Source: Gemmatimonadota bacterium (GTDB taxonomy: Bacteria > Gemmatimonadota > Gemmatimonadetes > Palauibacterales > Palauibacteraceae). Taken from it: 63,907 nucleotides of DNA. Of this stretch, positions 53,280 to 61,475 are shown in pieces. The stretch lies in NCBI GenBank assembly GCA_022825725.1, contig JAJDWE010000030.1, positions 1-63,907 of the forward strand, written 5' to 3'. The position numbers and the translations under genes are program-made. The notes under the pieces are model-generated. The model was not told where the DNA came from. It did no database searches and saw nothing but the letters and a program-made list of their open reading frames with translations. Every line of letters begins with the position of its first letter. The first letter of the stretch is position 1.

Positions 53280-53834
53280 TCAGTGGGGGCGATAGGCCTC
53301 CACCCTGTCCGGATCCGTTTCCAGACGGGGTCCGCCGATGAGGTCGACGCAGTCGGGCACCGCCGCGAACACCGCGTCCAGGCACTCGCGGATGGCCTTG
53401 GGTGACCCCGGGAGGTTGATGATCAGCGCCGAACCCCGCACCCCCGCCGTCTGGCGCGAGAGGATCGCGGTCGGCACGTGGGGCCGGGAGACCGCGCGCA
53501 TCGCTTCACCGAAACCGGCGAGTTCCTTGTCGAGCACCGCGACGGTCGCCTCCGGAGTGACGTCGCGTGGGGCGGGTCCGGTGCCGCCAGTGGTGATGAC
53601 CAGGCAACAACCGGCCTCGTCGACCAGCTCGACCAGAGTCGCGCGGATCAGCTCCGTCTCGTCGGGGATGACGCGCGTGGCCGCCTCCCAGGGGGAGGTG
53701 AGGACATCTCTGAGATACGCCGCAACCCCCGGACCGCCCCGGTCCTCGTACTCGCCTCGGGAGGCACGGTCCGAAACCGAGAGGATGCCGATGCGGGCGA
53801 CGCCGCCGCCCGGCCCTTCCGATGAATCGTCCAT
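53280..53834 (-). CDS. mog: Molybdopterin adenylyltransferase
   Basis: A 184-aa MogA/MoaB-type protein, which adenylates molybdopterin before molybdate or tungstate insertion. Marks: IGILSVSDRASRGEYEDRGG, then VITTGGTGPAPRDVTPEAT with the catalytic acidic loop, RGSALIINLPGSPKAIREC and the C-terminal DLIGGPR. ATG 53834 excludes a long antisense-like extension. No other moa/moe gene is in the window; the TupABC genes at 17.6-20.3 kb would supply the oxyanion. Confidence 0.92.
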   Translation of the reverse strand: MDDSSEGPGGGVARIGILSVSDRASRGEYEDRGGPGVAAYLRDVLTSPWEAATRVIPDETELIRATLVELVDEAGCCLVITTGGTGPAPRDVTPEATVAVLDKELAGFGEAMRAVSRPHVPTAILSRQTAGVRGSALIINLPGSPKAIRECLDAVFAAVPDCVDLIGGPRLETDPDRVEAYRPH

Positions 53835-53927
53835 GGCGGGAATATGAGCCCCCGCGCCCCTTTTTCGATAGTTTGGCTGGATCGTGGAACCCGATGGACG
53901 GCATGAACCCGGTAAGGTTGATGACAT

Positions 53928-54734
53928 ATGACGAAGATCCTCGACGCGGCTCCGCTGGCCGACGTGCAGGCCCATCGCGACACGCGCAGGGTGCCGATCA
54001 GCCGCGTGGGCGTACAGAACGTCCGCTTCCCCATCTCCGTGAGGGACCGTCGGAAGACGGCTCAGCACACGATCGCGAACATCGACATGTCCGTGGACCT
54101 TCCCCACGACTTCAAGGGGACCCACATGAGCCGCTTCATGGAGATCCTCAATTCGTACAATGACGAGATCTCGGTGGAAGCGCTGCCCGCGATCCTGCGC
54201 ACGATGCGCGAGCGTCTCAATGCCGAGACCGCCCACCTCGGCATCTCCTTCCCCTACTTCGTGGAGAAGGAAGCTCCCGTAACCGGTGCGGCGGGCCTGC
54301 TGTCCTACGATTGCGCCTTCGACGCCTCCAGCGGAGCGGAGGACGACTTCATCCTCACGGTCAAGATCCCCGTGACGACGCTGTGTCCGTGCTCCCGGGA
54401 GATCAGCGCGCGCGGGGCGCACAACCAGCGCAGCATCGTCACCGTCAAGACGCGCTTCACGGGGCGGCTGTGGATCGAGGACGTCGTGGCGCTGGTGGAC
54501 GCATCGGCCTCGTGCGAGCTCTATCCCGTGCTGAAGCGCGCCGACGAGAAGTGGGTCACGGAGCACGCGTACGACAACCCCCGGTTCGTCGAGGACCTGG
54601 TCCGCGAGGTCACGCTCCGTCTTCGCGCACTGAGCCACGTGACCTGGTTCAGCGTCCACGTGATCAACTTCGAGTCGATCCACGAGCACGACGCGTATGC
54701 GCAAGTGGAGGAGCCCGCCCGCGCGTCGAGCTGA
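53928..54734 (+). CDS. folE2: GTP cyclohydrolase FolE2 (type IB)
   Basis: A 268-aa FolE2/MptA-family enzyme opening the GTP ring for folate (and queuosine) synthesis. Marks: VGVQNVRFPISVRD, DLPHDFKGTHMSRFMEIL, VKIPVTTLCPCSREIS with the active-site cysteine, GAHNQRS and a late FESIHEHDAYA. Unlike zinc-requiring FolE, FolE2 can use other metals and in many bacteria is made under zinc starvation. It lies beside the His-rich ABC transporter and DUF3299 gene. No recognisable Zur box was found upstream. Confidence 0.95.
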   Translation: MTKILDAAPLADVQAHRDTRRVPISRVGVQNVRFPISVRDRRKTAQHTIANIDMSVDLPHDFKGTHMSRFMEILNSYNDEISVEALPAILRTMRERLNAETAHLGISFPYFVEKEAPVTGAAGLLSYDCAFDASSGAEDDFILTVKIPVTTLCPCSREISARGAHNQRSIVTVKTRFTGRLWIEDVVALVDASASCELYPVLKRADEKWVTEHAYDNPRFVEDLVREVTLRLRALSHVTWFSVHVINFESIHEHDAYAQVEEPARASS

Positions 54735-54784
54735 GAGCTGCCAGCAGACTGAGAGTTGCCGGCAAGCTGAGAGCCGCCGGCAGC
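54731..54784. repeat. Three tandem 18-bp repeats at the end of folE2
   Basis: CTGAGAGCTGCCAGCAGA (54731-54748), CTGAGAGTTGCCGGCAAG (54749-54766) and CTGAGAGCCGCCGGCAGC (54767-54784). The first unit contains the folE2 stop codon. Copies fill the gap before the convergent permease gene. Units share CTGAGAGYYGCCRGCA; purpose unknown. Confidence 0.85.
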
Positions 54785-54794
54785 CCGCGGTCCG

Positions 54795-56303
54795 CTACAC
54801 CCGCACCGCCAGCCCGTCGTGGAGGGCGGTGCGGTAGGCCTTGAGCGCGGGTACGAATCCCATCAGGAATCCGGCCAGGACCACGGCGCCGAGGAAGAGC
54901 AGCTCGACGGAACCGGGTGGCCGGATCGGGATGAAGAGCCCCGCCTGCGCTTCGACGAGGGGCTGTGCGACCGCGAGCAGCGCATACACCAGCGTGAGTC
55001 CCGCGAGCGCTCCCGCCGAGGCCAGACACAGCGATTCGAGCACGAGCAGGGTGATGATCCGGTTGGGACCGGCGCCGACGGCGCGCAGGATCGCCATTTC
55101 GCGCCTGCGCTCGTTGAGCGACGTGTAGAGCGAGACCAGCATACCGAGCAGTCCTACCAGGACGACGAAGATGGCCACCAGCCGTAGCCCGGTCTCGGCG
55201 TAGGCCAGGCCCTGCCACATCTCGTTCAGGGCGACGCCGGGGATCACGGCCATCATCGGCTCATCCTCGAAGTCGTTGATCTCGCGCTGCAGCTGGAGCA
55301 CGTCCCGGCGGTTGGTCGTACCCACGAAGAACGAGGTGACCTGGGTGACCTCGACATCCTCGATCGAGATGTCCTCCGCGTGGACGTGGCCGTCGTCGGC
55401 GGGAGCGGCCTGCGCCTCGGCCTCGTCGTCATGGGCGTGGCCGTCGTCCGCGGGAGCCGCCTCCGCTTCGTCGGCGTGGGCGTCGCCGTCGTCATCGTGG
55501 TCGTGCCCGTCCTCGTCGTGGGCCGCCTCGGCCTCGTCGTCGTGGGCGTGGTCGTCGTCATGGGCCGCCTCCGCCTCGTCCTCGTGGGCGTGGCCGTCGT
55601 CGGACGGGGCCGCCTGCGCCTCCGCCTCGTGGTCGTGTTCGTCGTCCGACGCCGGCGGCGCGCCGTCCTCCCAGTGGATGGCCTCCATGCCCTCGAGCGT
55701 CACGTAGATTGCGCGGTCGACGGGGGTGAACGTCTTCGCGAGCACGCCCGTGACCGTGAAGGGCATGTGGTCGTGGTTGATGAAGCCCACTTCGCCGAGC
55801 CCGTGCGTGACCGCAATCTCGTCGCCGAGCGCGTAGTTCAGCTCGGCCGCCACGTCCGCGCCCAGCGTCACGTCGAACAGGCCCTCGTTCGCCCGTCCCT
55901 CCGCCAGCGCGATCTGCTGACCTCCCCGGTAGCGGTAGTGGCGGTAGAAGTCCTCGTTCGTGCCGATGACCCGGAACCCTCTGTGGCTGTCCCCCAGGCC
56001 GTAGGGGATGGTCCACTCGACCGCGGGGTGGTCCGCCCACTCCCTGTAGGCCTCCCACGAGACGTTCTCCGTCGGCGCCCCCATGCCGAACACCGAATAC
56101 AGCAGCAGCTGAATCGTGCCGCCCTTGGTGCCCACGATGAGGTCGGTCTGGCTGATGGTGTTGGAGAAGCTCTCGCGCATGCCCACGCGCACGTTCTCGA
56201 CGCCCATGAGGAGGGCGACGCTGAGGGCGATGGAGCCCACCGTGAGCGAGGTGCTGAAGGCGCGATTCCGGAGCGACTTGAGCGCGAGGTCGAAAATCAG
56301 CAT
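54795..56303 (-). CDS. FtsX-like ABC permease with His/Asp/Glu-rich insert
   Basis: A 502-aa MacB/FtsX-type permease: one N-terminal helix (FSTSLTVGSIALSVALLMG), a large periplasmic domain, then three C-terminal helices (LVAIFVVLVGLLGMLVSLYT, and two more). Residues about 217-306 are an acidic, histidine-rich repeat (DDGHAHDDEAEA and variants, over ten histidines), a probable zinc or other divalent-metal buffer in the periplasm. It starts at the ATPase stop (TGATG). In Pseudomonas aeruginosa a comparable ATPase-permease-DUF3299 operon (PA4063-PA4066) is Zur-controlled and has a separate His-rich protein; here the His-rich part sits inside the permease. Confidence 0.82.
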   Translation of the reverse strand: MLIFDLALKSLRNRAFSTSLTVGSIALSVALLMGVENVRVGMRESFSNTISQTDLIVGTKGGTIQLLLYSVFGMGAPTENVSWEAYREWADHPAVEWTIPYGLGDSHRGFRVIGTNEDFYRHYRYRGGQQIALAEGRANEGLFDVTLGADVAAELNYALGDEIAVTHGLGEVGFINHDHMPFTVTGVLAKTFTPVDRAIYVTLEGMEAIHWEDGAPPASDDEHDHEAEAQAAPSDDGHAHEDEAEAAHDDDHAHDDEAEAAHDEDGHDHDDDGDAHADEAEAAPADDGHAHDDEAEAQAAPADDGHVHAEDISIEDVEVTQVTSFFVGTTNRRDVLQLQREINDFEDEPMMAVIPGVALNEMWQGLAYAETGLRLVAIFVVLVGLLGMLVSLYTSLNERRREMAILRAVGAGPNRIITLLVLESLCLASAGALAGLTLVYALLAVAQPLVEAQAGLFIPIRPPGSVELLFLGAVVLAGFLMGFVPALKAYRTALHDGLAVRV

Positions 56304-56986
56304 CAGAGCACCGCCTTGTTGACGTCGGGAAGCGAGATGGTGCGGGAGAACATGCCCTCCAGGGTGCGGTCGTGGCTCACGAACACCAGCGTGGCGCCGG
56401 CGCGCTCGCACTCCTGAAAGAGCAGTTCGAGGAAGGCCTCCCGGCGGTCGAAGTCCAGGGAGGAGGTCGGTTCATCGGCGACGATGAGTTCGGGAGACCC
56501 GATCAGCGCCCGGCAGGCGGCCACGCGCTGCTGCTGACCCACCGAGAGTTCCGTCACCGGCTTCTTCAGCAGGTCGCCGATCTGGAGATGATCGGCCAGC
56601 TGCGTGGCGGTCTCCCGCACGCCCGTCCCGTCCAGCCGGGCCCGGCGTTCCGCGTTCATGCGCGCGGGGAGCGCGATGTTGTCGAGCACCGACAGGTAGG
56701 GGATGAGGTTGAACATCTGGAAGACGTAGCCGATGTGCTCCGCCCGGAAGGCGTCCCGTTGCGCGCCCGAGAGCGACGCGAGATCCTCGCCGAGCACCCT
56801 GACCTCGCCTTCTTCCGCTTCCAGCACTCCCGCCAGCACGCCGAGAAGCGTGGTCTTGCCGCTCCCGCTCGGACCGAACAGGAACGCGCGCGTCCCCCGC
56901 TCGAGGGTCAGTTCGGGGATGTCCAGCACCCAGGGGCCTCCACCGTAGCGGAAGCGCAGGCGTCGGAGGTCGATTGCGAGGCTCAT
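56303..56986 (-). CDS. ABC transporter ATP-binding protein (LolD/MacB-like)
   Basis: A 227-aa ATPase: Walker A GPSGSGKTTLLGVLAG near 36-51, Q-loop in YVFQMFNLIPYLSVLDNI, signature LSVGQQQRVAACRAL, Walker B LIVADEPTSSLDF, H-loop VSHD. It energises the overlapping permease by mechanotransmission rather than classic import, as expected of the MacB/LolCDE group. A terminator lies between the DUF3299 gene and this one, so it may have its own promoter near 57000. Confidence 0.9.
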   Translation of the reverse strand: MSLAIDLRRLRFRYGGGPWVLDIPELTLERGTRAFLFGPSGSGKTTLLGVLAGVLEAEEGEVRVLGEDLASLSGAQRDAFRAEHIGYVFQMFNLIPYLSVLDNIALPARMNAERRARLDGTGVRETATQLADHLQIGDLLKKPVTELSVGQQQRVAACRALIGSPELIVADEPTSSLDFDRREAFLELLFQECERAGATLVFVSHDRTLEGMFSRTISLPDVNKAVL

Positions 56987-57016
56987 CTACTGGCGTCTCC
57001 CTGCGCAGTAACTCAG

Positions 57017-57051
57017 AAAAAAGCGCGCCCCCGGCTCGGCGAGGGCGCGCT
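57017..57051 (-). terminator. Intrinsic terminator downstream of the DUF3299 gene
   Basis: On the minus strand AGCGCGCCC/GGGCGCGCT forms a 9-bp stem (57043-57051 with 57022-57030) directly followed by six T (57022-57017). It is the best textbook terminator in the window, 28 nt past the DUF3299 stop. Confidence 0.85.
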
Positions 57052-57079
57052 CAGTGCATGCAAGTGGCCGCATCACGGA

Positions 57080-57583
57080 TCAGGACTCGTACGGATAGAC
57101 CTGCTGACCGGAGAGGGTGAAACCGACGTAGCCGTAAACGCTCTCCGTCATCTCGATCGTCAGCACGCCCTCGACCCACACCGGGTTCCACCCGTCCAGC
57201 TTCGCCCGCTTGCCCTCATCCATCTCGATGTAGACGAGCTGGTTGGGCGGGGGAGGCGGCGTGTGGATGCAGGCGCCGACATAGGGCACGAGGAGGAATT
57301 CCGTCGCCGAGGACGCCCAGTCTTCGAGGGGCACCGTGAATCCGGGGATCTTGACGAGCTTGCCCGAGAGGGCCGCCAACTCCTCGCTCGGTTCGCCGGT
57401 CCGGTAGTTGAGGCTGGCCAGGAGGCGCCAGCCCACCTCGGTGGGATCGTCGGTCGATGCCGCCGCCGGCGCGTCGGCCGGCGGCTCCGTGACGACCTCA
57501 GTGGGGCCACCCGCGCCGGTGAGGGTCACCACGAACAACATGGCGGCGACCGTGGAGATAAGCCTGCGGCTTGTGTCAATCAT
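57080..57583 (-). CDS. DUF3299 exported protein
   Basis: A 167-aa protein from ATG 57583 with a signal peptide (LISTVAAMLFVVTLTGAGG). The DUF3299 core follows: GKLVKIPGFTVPLE near 90, then FLLVPYVGACIHTPPPPPNQ with a Cys-His pair that could bind a metal, and a C-terminal VEGVLTIEMTESVYGYVGF. The family goes with Zur-regulated ABC operons in gammaproteobacteria, supporting a role in envelope metal handling with the two ABC genes downstream. The terminator separates it from them. Confidence 0.85.
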   Translation of the reverse strand: MIDTSRRLISTVAAMLFVVTLTGAGGPTEVVTEPPADAPAAASTDDPTEVGWRLLASLNYRTGEPSEELAALSGKLVKIPGFTVPLEDWASSATEFLLVPYVGACIHTPPPPPNQLVYIEMDEGKRAKLDGWNPVWVEGVLTIEMTESVYGYVGFTLSGQQVYPYES

Positions 57584-57608
57584 CGAACAACTCCGGTTGC
57601 AAACGTTC

Positions 57609-59249
57609 TCAATCCGATCCCGGGTGATCCCGCCGGTCCTCCGCGGAAGCCGAAGCCGGCCGCGAGAGAGTCGGATACTTGATCCCCAACTGGTCAAGAT
57701 ACGTGTCGAAGCGCGTCTCGTCATAATAGAACTTCTCGAGGAGCGGACGGAAGGTGTCCATGATCTCCCGGTTGAGGTCGATCGGGGGCGGGTCGTCCGG
57801 TCCGATGAAGGGGACATACTCCATGGCGGAGGTCTGTTCCTCCCGGAAGTAGGTCCACGCGTCCTCGACGAGTTCCGGCTGGGCGAAGAGCTGGAGCGCC
57901 GTGCGGGCCACGACGCGCGCGCCGGCGACCGCGCCCTTGTGCGCGATGGGAGTCGCCATCGCCATGGCGCTCGACCAGTGGTGACCCGGAAGTCCCGGCA
58001 CGTTCGACGGGAAGCGCAGCGTCACCGTGGGCACGTTCCACGAGATGTCGCCGATGTCGTCGGACCCGCCGCTCCGGCGCGGCCCCGGCTCCCCCAGGCC
58101 CGAGAGCGCGATGGGCATCCCGGATGGGACGCTTCCCACAGACTGCTGCACGGCGCTCGCGAAGTCGTGATCGTCGTCGGTCCACTCCGGAAGCCCGACC
58201 TCCTCGATGTGTCCGTGCATCGTCTCGGCCACGACCTTGTTGAAGTGTCGCGGCCAGGCGGCTCCGATGATCCGGTACGACATCTCGGTGTCGGTCATCA
58301 GGGCCGCGCCCTCCGCGATGCGGATGGCCGTGTCGAAGTTGCGCTTGATGTCCTCGTAGTCCATCTCGCGGATGAAGTACCATACCGAGGCGCTCGGCGG
58401 CACGACGTTCGGCTGGTCGCCGCCGTCGCTGATCACGTAGTGGGAGCGCTGGTCGGGTCGCAGGTGCTCGCGCCGGAAGTTCCAGGCGACGTTCATCAGT
58501 TCGACCGCGTCGAGCGCGCTGCGGCCCCGCCAGGGCGCGCCCGCGCCGTGGGCGGCCTCGCCCTCGAAGGTGAACTCCACGGAAACGAGTCCCGTGCCGC
58601 TCCCCTGGCCCCAGCTCACCGACAGGTTGCTGCTCACGTGCGTGAAGAGGGTGACGTCGATGTCCTCGAGGTAGCCGTCCCGCACGTACCAGGCCTTGGA
58701 GCCCAACTGCTCCTCCGCGACCCCGGGCCAGAGCACGAGCGTGCCCTCGATCCCCTCGGCCTCCATGACCTCCTTGAGCGCGAGCGCCGCCACGACGTTC
58801 ACGGCCTGCCCGGAGTTGTGACCTTCGCCGTGGCCGGGCGCGCCCGGAACCAGGGGGTCGTGATAGGCGACGCCGGGCTTCTGGTTGGCCTTCGGAATTC
58901 CATCGATGTCGGACCCGAAGGAGATGACCGGCGAACCGCTGCCCCAGCGCGCGAACCAGGCGGTCGGGATGCCCACGGGCCCGTACTCGACGGTGAAGCC
59001 GTTCTCCTCCAGGATCCCGGTGATGTAGGCCGAGGTCTCGATCTCCTGCTGCCCCAGTTCGGAGAAGGAGAAGATCTTGTCGACCATGACCTGTGCGAGC
59101 TTGGCGCGCTCCAGCACGCCTTCTTCGACGCGGGTCACGAGGGGCGCGAGTTCATCGTCGGAGAGGCCCTGCACGGCCGCCAGAGCCGTGGGAGCGGAGA
59201 GAAGGGCGACCAGCGTTGCTGCCAGCGTTCGTCTACCGATTGTACCCAT
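57609..59249 (-). CDS. Exported M20-family amidohydrolase (AbgB-like)
   Basis: A 546-aa product; ATG 59249 gives a signal peptide (LAATLVALLSAPTALA). M20 metal ligands and framing: HNSGQAVNVVAALALKEVME, PGVAEEQLGSKAW and HGAGAPWRGRSALDAVELMN. The dimerisation domain YVISDGGDQPNVVPPSASVW resembles p-aminobenzoyl-glutamate hydrolase subunit B, which cleaves a folate breakdown product. Export to the periplasm is unusual for AbgB itself, so another N-acyl amino acid may be the substrate. Confidence 0.87.
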   Translation of the reverse strand: MGTIGRRTLAATLVALLSAPTALAAVQGLSDDELAPLVTRVEEGVLERAKLAQVMVDKIFSFSELGQQEIETSAYITGILEENGFTVEYGPVGIPTAWFARWGSGSPVISFGSDIDGIPKANQKPGVAYHDPLVPGAPGHGEGHNSGQAVNVVAALALKEVMEAEGIEGTLVLWPGVAEEQLGSKAWYVRDGYLEDIDVTLFTHVSSNLSVSWGQGSGTGLVSVEFTFEGEAAHGAGAPWRGRSALDAVELMNVAWNFRREHLRPDQRSHYVISDGGDQPNVVPPSASVWYFIREMDYEDIKRNFDTAIRIAEGAALMTDTEMSYRIIGAAWPRHFNKVVAETMHGHIEEVGLPEWTDDDHDFASAVQQSVGSVPSGMPIALSGLGEPGPRRSGGSDDIGDISWNVPTVTLRFPSNVPGLPGHHWSSAMAMATPIAHKGAVAGARVVARTALQLFAQPELVEDAWTYFREEQTSAMEYVPFIGPDDPPPIDLNREIMDTFRPLLEKFYYDETRFDTYLDQLGIKYPTLSRPASASAEDRRDHPGSD

Positions 59250-59788
59250 GGACGCACCGGGGCAAAGGGAACCGAAAGGCAAAGCACCTCCGTAGCATAA
59301 GTGTGCGCGGCCCGCGTCGGAAAGTGGGATGGCGCCGGCCCGGCAGAGCACATAGGGCCTGAATCCCGGTAGGAAATCGTCTAAAGTATTACAGGACTGC
59401 ACGATCTGCGTTTCCTGCCGTCTTACGGGACTTGGCTGGATCTTGCCGCTAGGGCGGGAAAACGTACTTGAATGGCGGGAAGCTGGGGTCTTCCGAGTTG
59501 GCGGAATATGCACCTCCGTCGCTCGGCGTAGCGAGCGTCGCCAAGGCCGACAACTGAAGGTAGTCGAGGTTGAGCGTGACCCCCACGCCTTCGACGGTGG
59601 CGATGTGAGGTGACGTGATAAACTTTATGTTATGGAATGACTTACAGAATTGATGGCCTCGCGGTTACCTCATTGCATACCTCTTCCCGAACGGGAATCC
59701 AATCGACCGCATCGGATGCCTTTGGAGTCTACCGATCTCCTTCCTTAGGTAGCCACAGCACGCGTTCCAAGGCCCCGCTCCGGTACCG
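59250..59788. other. Non-coding gap between the M20 and LRR genes
   Basis: This 539-nt stretch holds no open frame with coding character; the short ones are chance frames. The part near 59380-59660 is clearly richer in A+T than the rest of the window and should carry the M20 promoter (minus strand) and the LRR gene's 3' end. No hairpin with a T-tract, inverted repeat or mobile-element end was recognised. Confidence 0.5.
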
Positions 59789-61225
59789 CTACGGACACGT
59801 CGGGCCGCCGATATGTTCCTCGATGGTCGCTAGCCACGCCTGGAAAGCGTCGTCGCTTGGAGCGCAGAGCCCCGTGTTCCTCCAATTAAACCTCTTGAGC
59901 TGCAGGTTCGTCAATTCGATGGGCAGCGAACCGTTGAGTCCGGGGTTCGAAGCTATCGAGAGTCTGGTAAGCTGAGAAAGCTCGCCCAGCTCCGGGGGTA
60001 CGGGACCAGCCAGATCATTACCCCAAACATACAGCAATTCAAGGTTCTTGAGACCAGCCAATTCCGGTGGAATCGGGCCGGAAATATCGTTTGCGGAAAG
60101 CGCGAGCGTGGTGAGATTCTGGAGCCTTCCGAGTTGCCTCGGAATGGGGCCTGACAACTGGTTGAAATCGAGCCTCAGATGCTCAAGGTTCGCAAGCGTG
60201 CCCAGCCATGCCGGAATGGCGCCTGACAGGTCGTTCTTGTGAAGTTCTAGGATGGTGAGATTCTGGAGCCTCCCGAGCGCGGCAGGGATGAGACCGCTCA
60301 GATCGTTATCTCCGACGGTCAACACCTCAAGCTCGACGAGGTTGCCCAATCCGGCGGGAATCGAGCCGGACAGGTGGTTTTCGGTAAGCGTGAGCCATCC
60401 AAGATTCTGAAGCCCTCCAAGTTCCTCCGGAATGGGGCCGGAAAGCTGGTTGAAGTCAAGCCTCAAGCCCGTGAGATCCGCGAGGTTGCCCAGTGACGCT
60501 GGAATGGAGCCGGTCAAGGCGTTGTCAGTCAAGATGAGCGTCCTGAGCTTGGTCAGGTTGCCAAGCTCGGCCGGGATGGGGCCACTCAACTCGTTTTCCC
60601 AAGCCAAGAAGGTGTTCAAGTTCGTCAGTTTCCCGAGTTCGGGTGGGATGGGGCCACTAAGCTGGTTCTCCTCGATGCTCAGGCGAGTCAACGTGGTCAG
60701 GTCTCCAAGCTCGGGCGGGATCGGTCCACTGAGGTTGTTTTCGTAAATGTAGAGGTGCTCCAAGCTGGCCATTTCCCCGAGTTCGGACGGGATGGGGCCA
60801 CTAAGCTGATTCTGTTCGAGAACCAAATGCTTCAGGTCGGTGAGGTTACGCCATCCGAAGAAGGGAAGTCCCCCCGTCAGGCGGTTTTGGTCCAGACGGA
60901 GTCTCTCCAGCTTCGTCATTTGGAGCACTGACGCCGGAAATCGACCTTGGAGGTTGTTGTCACCGAGCTGCAGGAAGAGAACCTGCTGGTTGCCGTTTCC
61001 CCACGGATGCACGCCGTACCAGTGCCCAACCGGTTCGTCGGACAGCCATCTGTCCGACCGGTGCCATTCTGCACCTCTCGTATCACGGTACAGTAGCTCA
61101 AGGTTGTGACGATCATAGCTCAGCCTCAGCACCACACGGCGGCCCTGTTGGACCTCTGTTGGCTGCTCGCAGGCGACCAAGAGCATGAGCGCGGACGGCA
61201 CGAGGATGGCGAGGCGTCGTTTCAT
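59789..61225 (-). CDS. Plant-type leucine-rich-repeat lipoprotein
   Basis: A 478-aa lipoprotein (LAILVPSALMLLVAC lipobox). An N-cap (LELLYRDTRGAEWHRSDRWL; VGHWYGVHPW) is followed by about 14 repeats of 24 residues, each like NQLSGPIPPELGKLTNLNTF, matching the plant receptor LRR pattern, and a C-cap with a Cys pair (GLCAPSDD; GGPTC). Such eukaryotic-like LRR proteins are common in host-associated bacteria and mediate binding. Neighbouring repeats are very similar, indicating recent repeat expansion. Divergent from the gene at 61476. Confidence 0.88.
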   Translation of the reverse strand: MKRRLAILVPSALMLLVACEQPTEVQQGRRVVLRLSYDRHNLELLYRDTRGAEWHRSDRWLSDEPVGHWYGVHPWGNGNQQVLFLQLGDNNLQGRFPASVLQMTKLERLRLDQNRLTGGLPFFGWRNLTDLKHLVLEQNQLSGPIPSELGEMASLEHLYIYENNLSGPIPPELGDLTTLTRLSIEENQLSGPIPPELGKLTNLNTFLAWENELSGPIPAELGNLTKLRTLILTDNALTGSIPASLGNLADLTGLRLDFNQLSGPIPEELGGLQNLGWLTLTENHLSGSIPAGLGNLVELEVLTVGDNDLSGLIPAALGRLQNLTILELHKNDLSGAIPAWLGTLANLEHLRLDFNQLSGPIPRQLGRLQNLTTLALSANDISGPIPPELAGLKNLELLYVWGNDLAGPVPPELGELSQLTRLSIASNPGLNGSLPIELTNLQLKRFNWRNTGLCAPSDDAFQAWLATIEEHIGGPTCP

Positions 61226-61475
61226 AAGGCCAATGTAATCGACATGGCCGCCTGATGGGCGAGGACGGGGCGCGCCGTGCGGCGTCCGAGCCTTGGGGCC
61301 GTGGTCGGGAGCACCCCGGCGGTTGGGATGCCCAGTGCGGGCTATCGCGGCGGGTGGGGATGCGCCCCCCCCATCCGCCGCCGGAAGTCTCTGCGGACGA
61401 GCGAGCGGCGGCTGATCGTCGGTTGTGGAGACCAGTCTTGCGCTGAACCCGACTCCGGCCCGAACATTTGGCTGC

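Noticed and set aside
53835-53927. A Zur operator upstream of folE2
   Set aside because: No TGTTATA-type or other recognisable Zur dyad could be found in the gap, so zinc control rests on gene content only.
55380-56417. Plus-strand frame encoding Val/Gly-rich repeats opposite the permease
   Set aside because: It is only the complement of the His/Asp repeats in the permease gene; the periodicity comes from that repeat.
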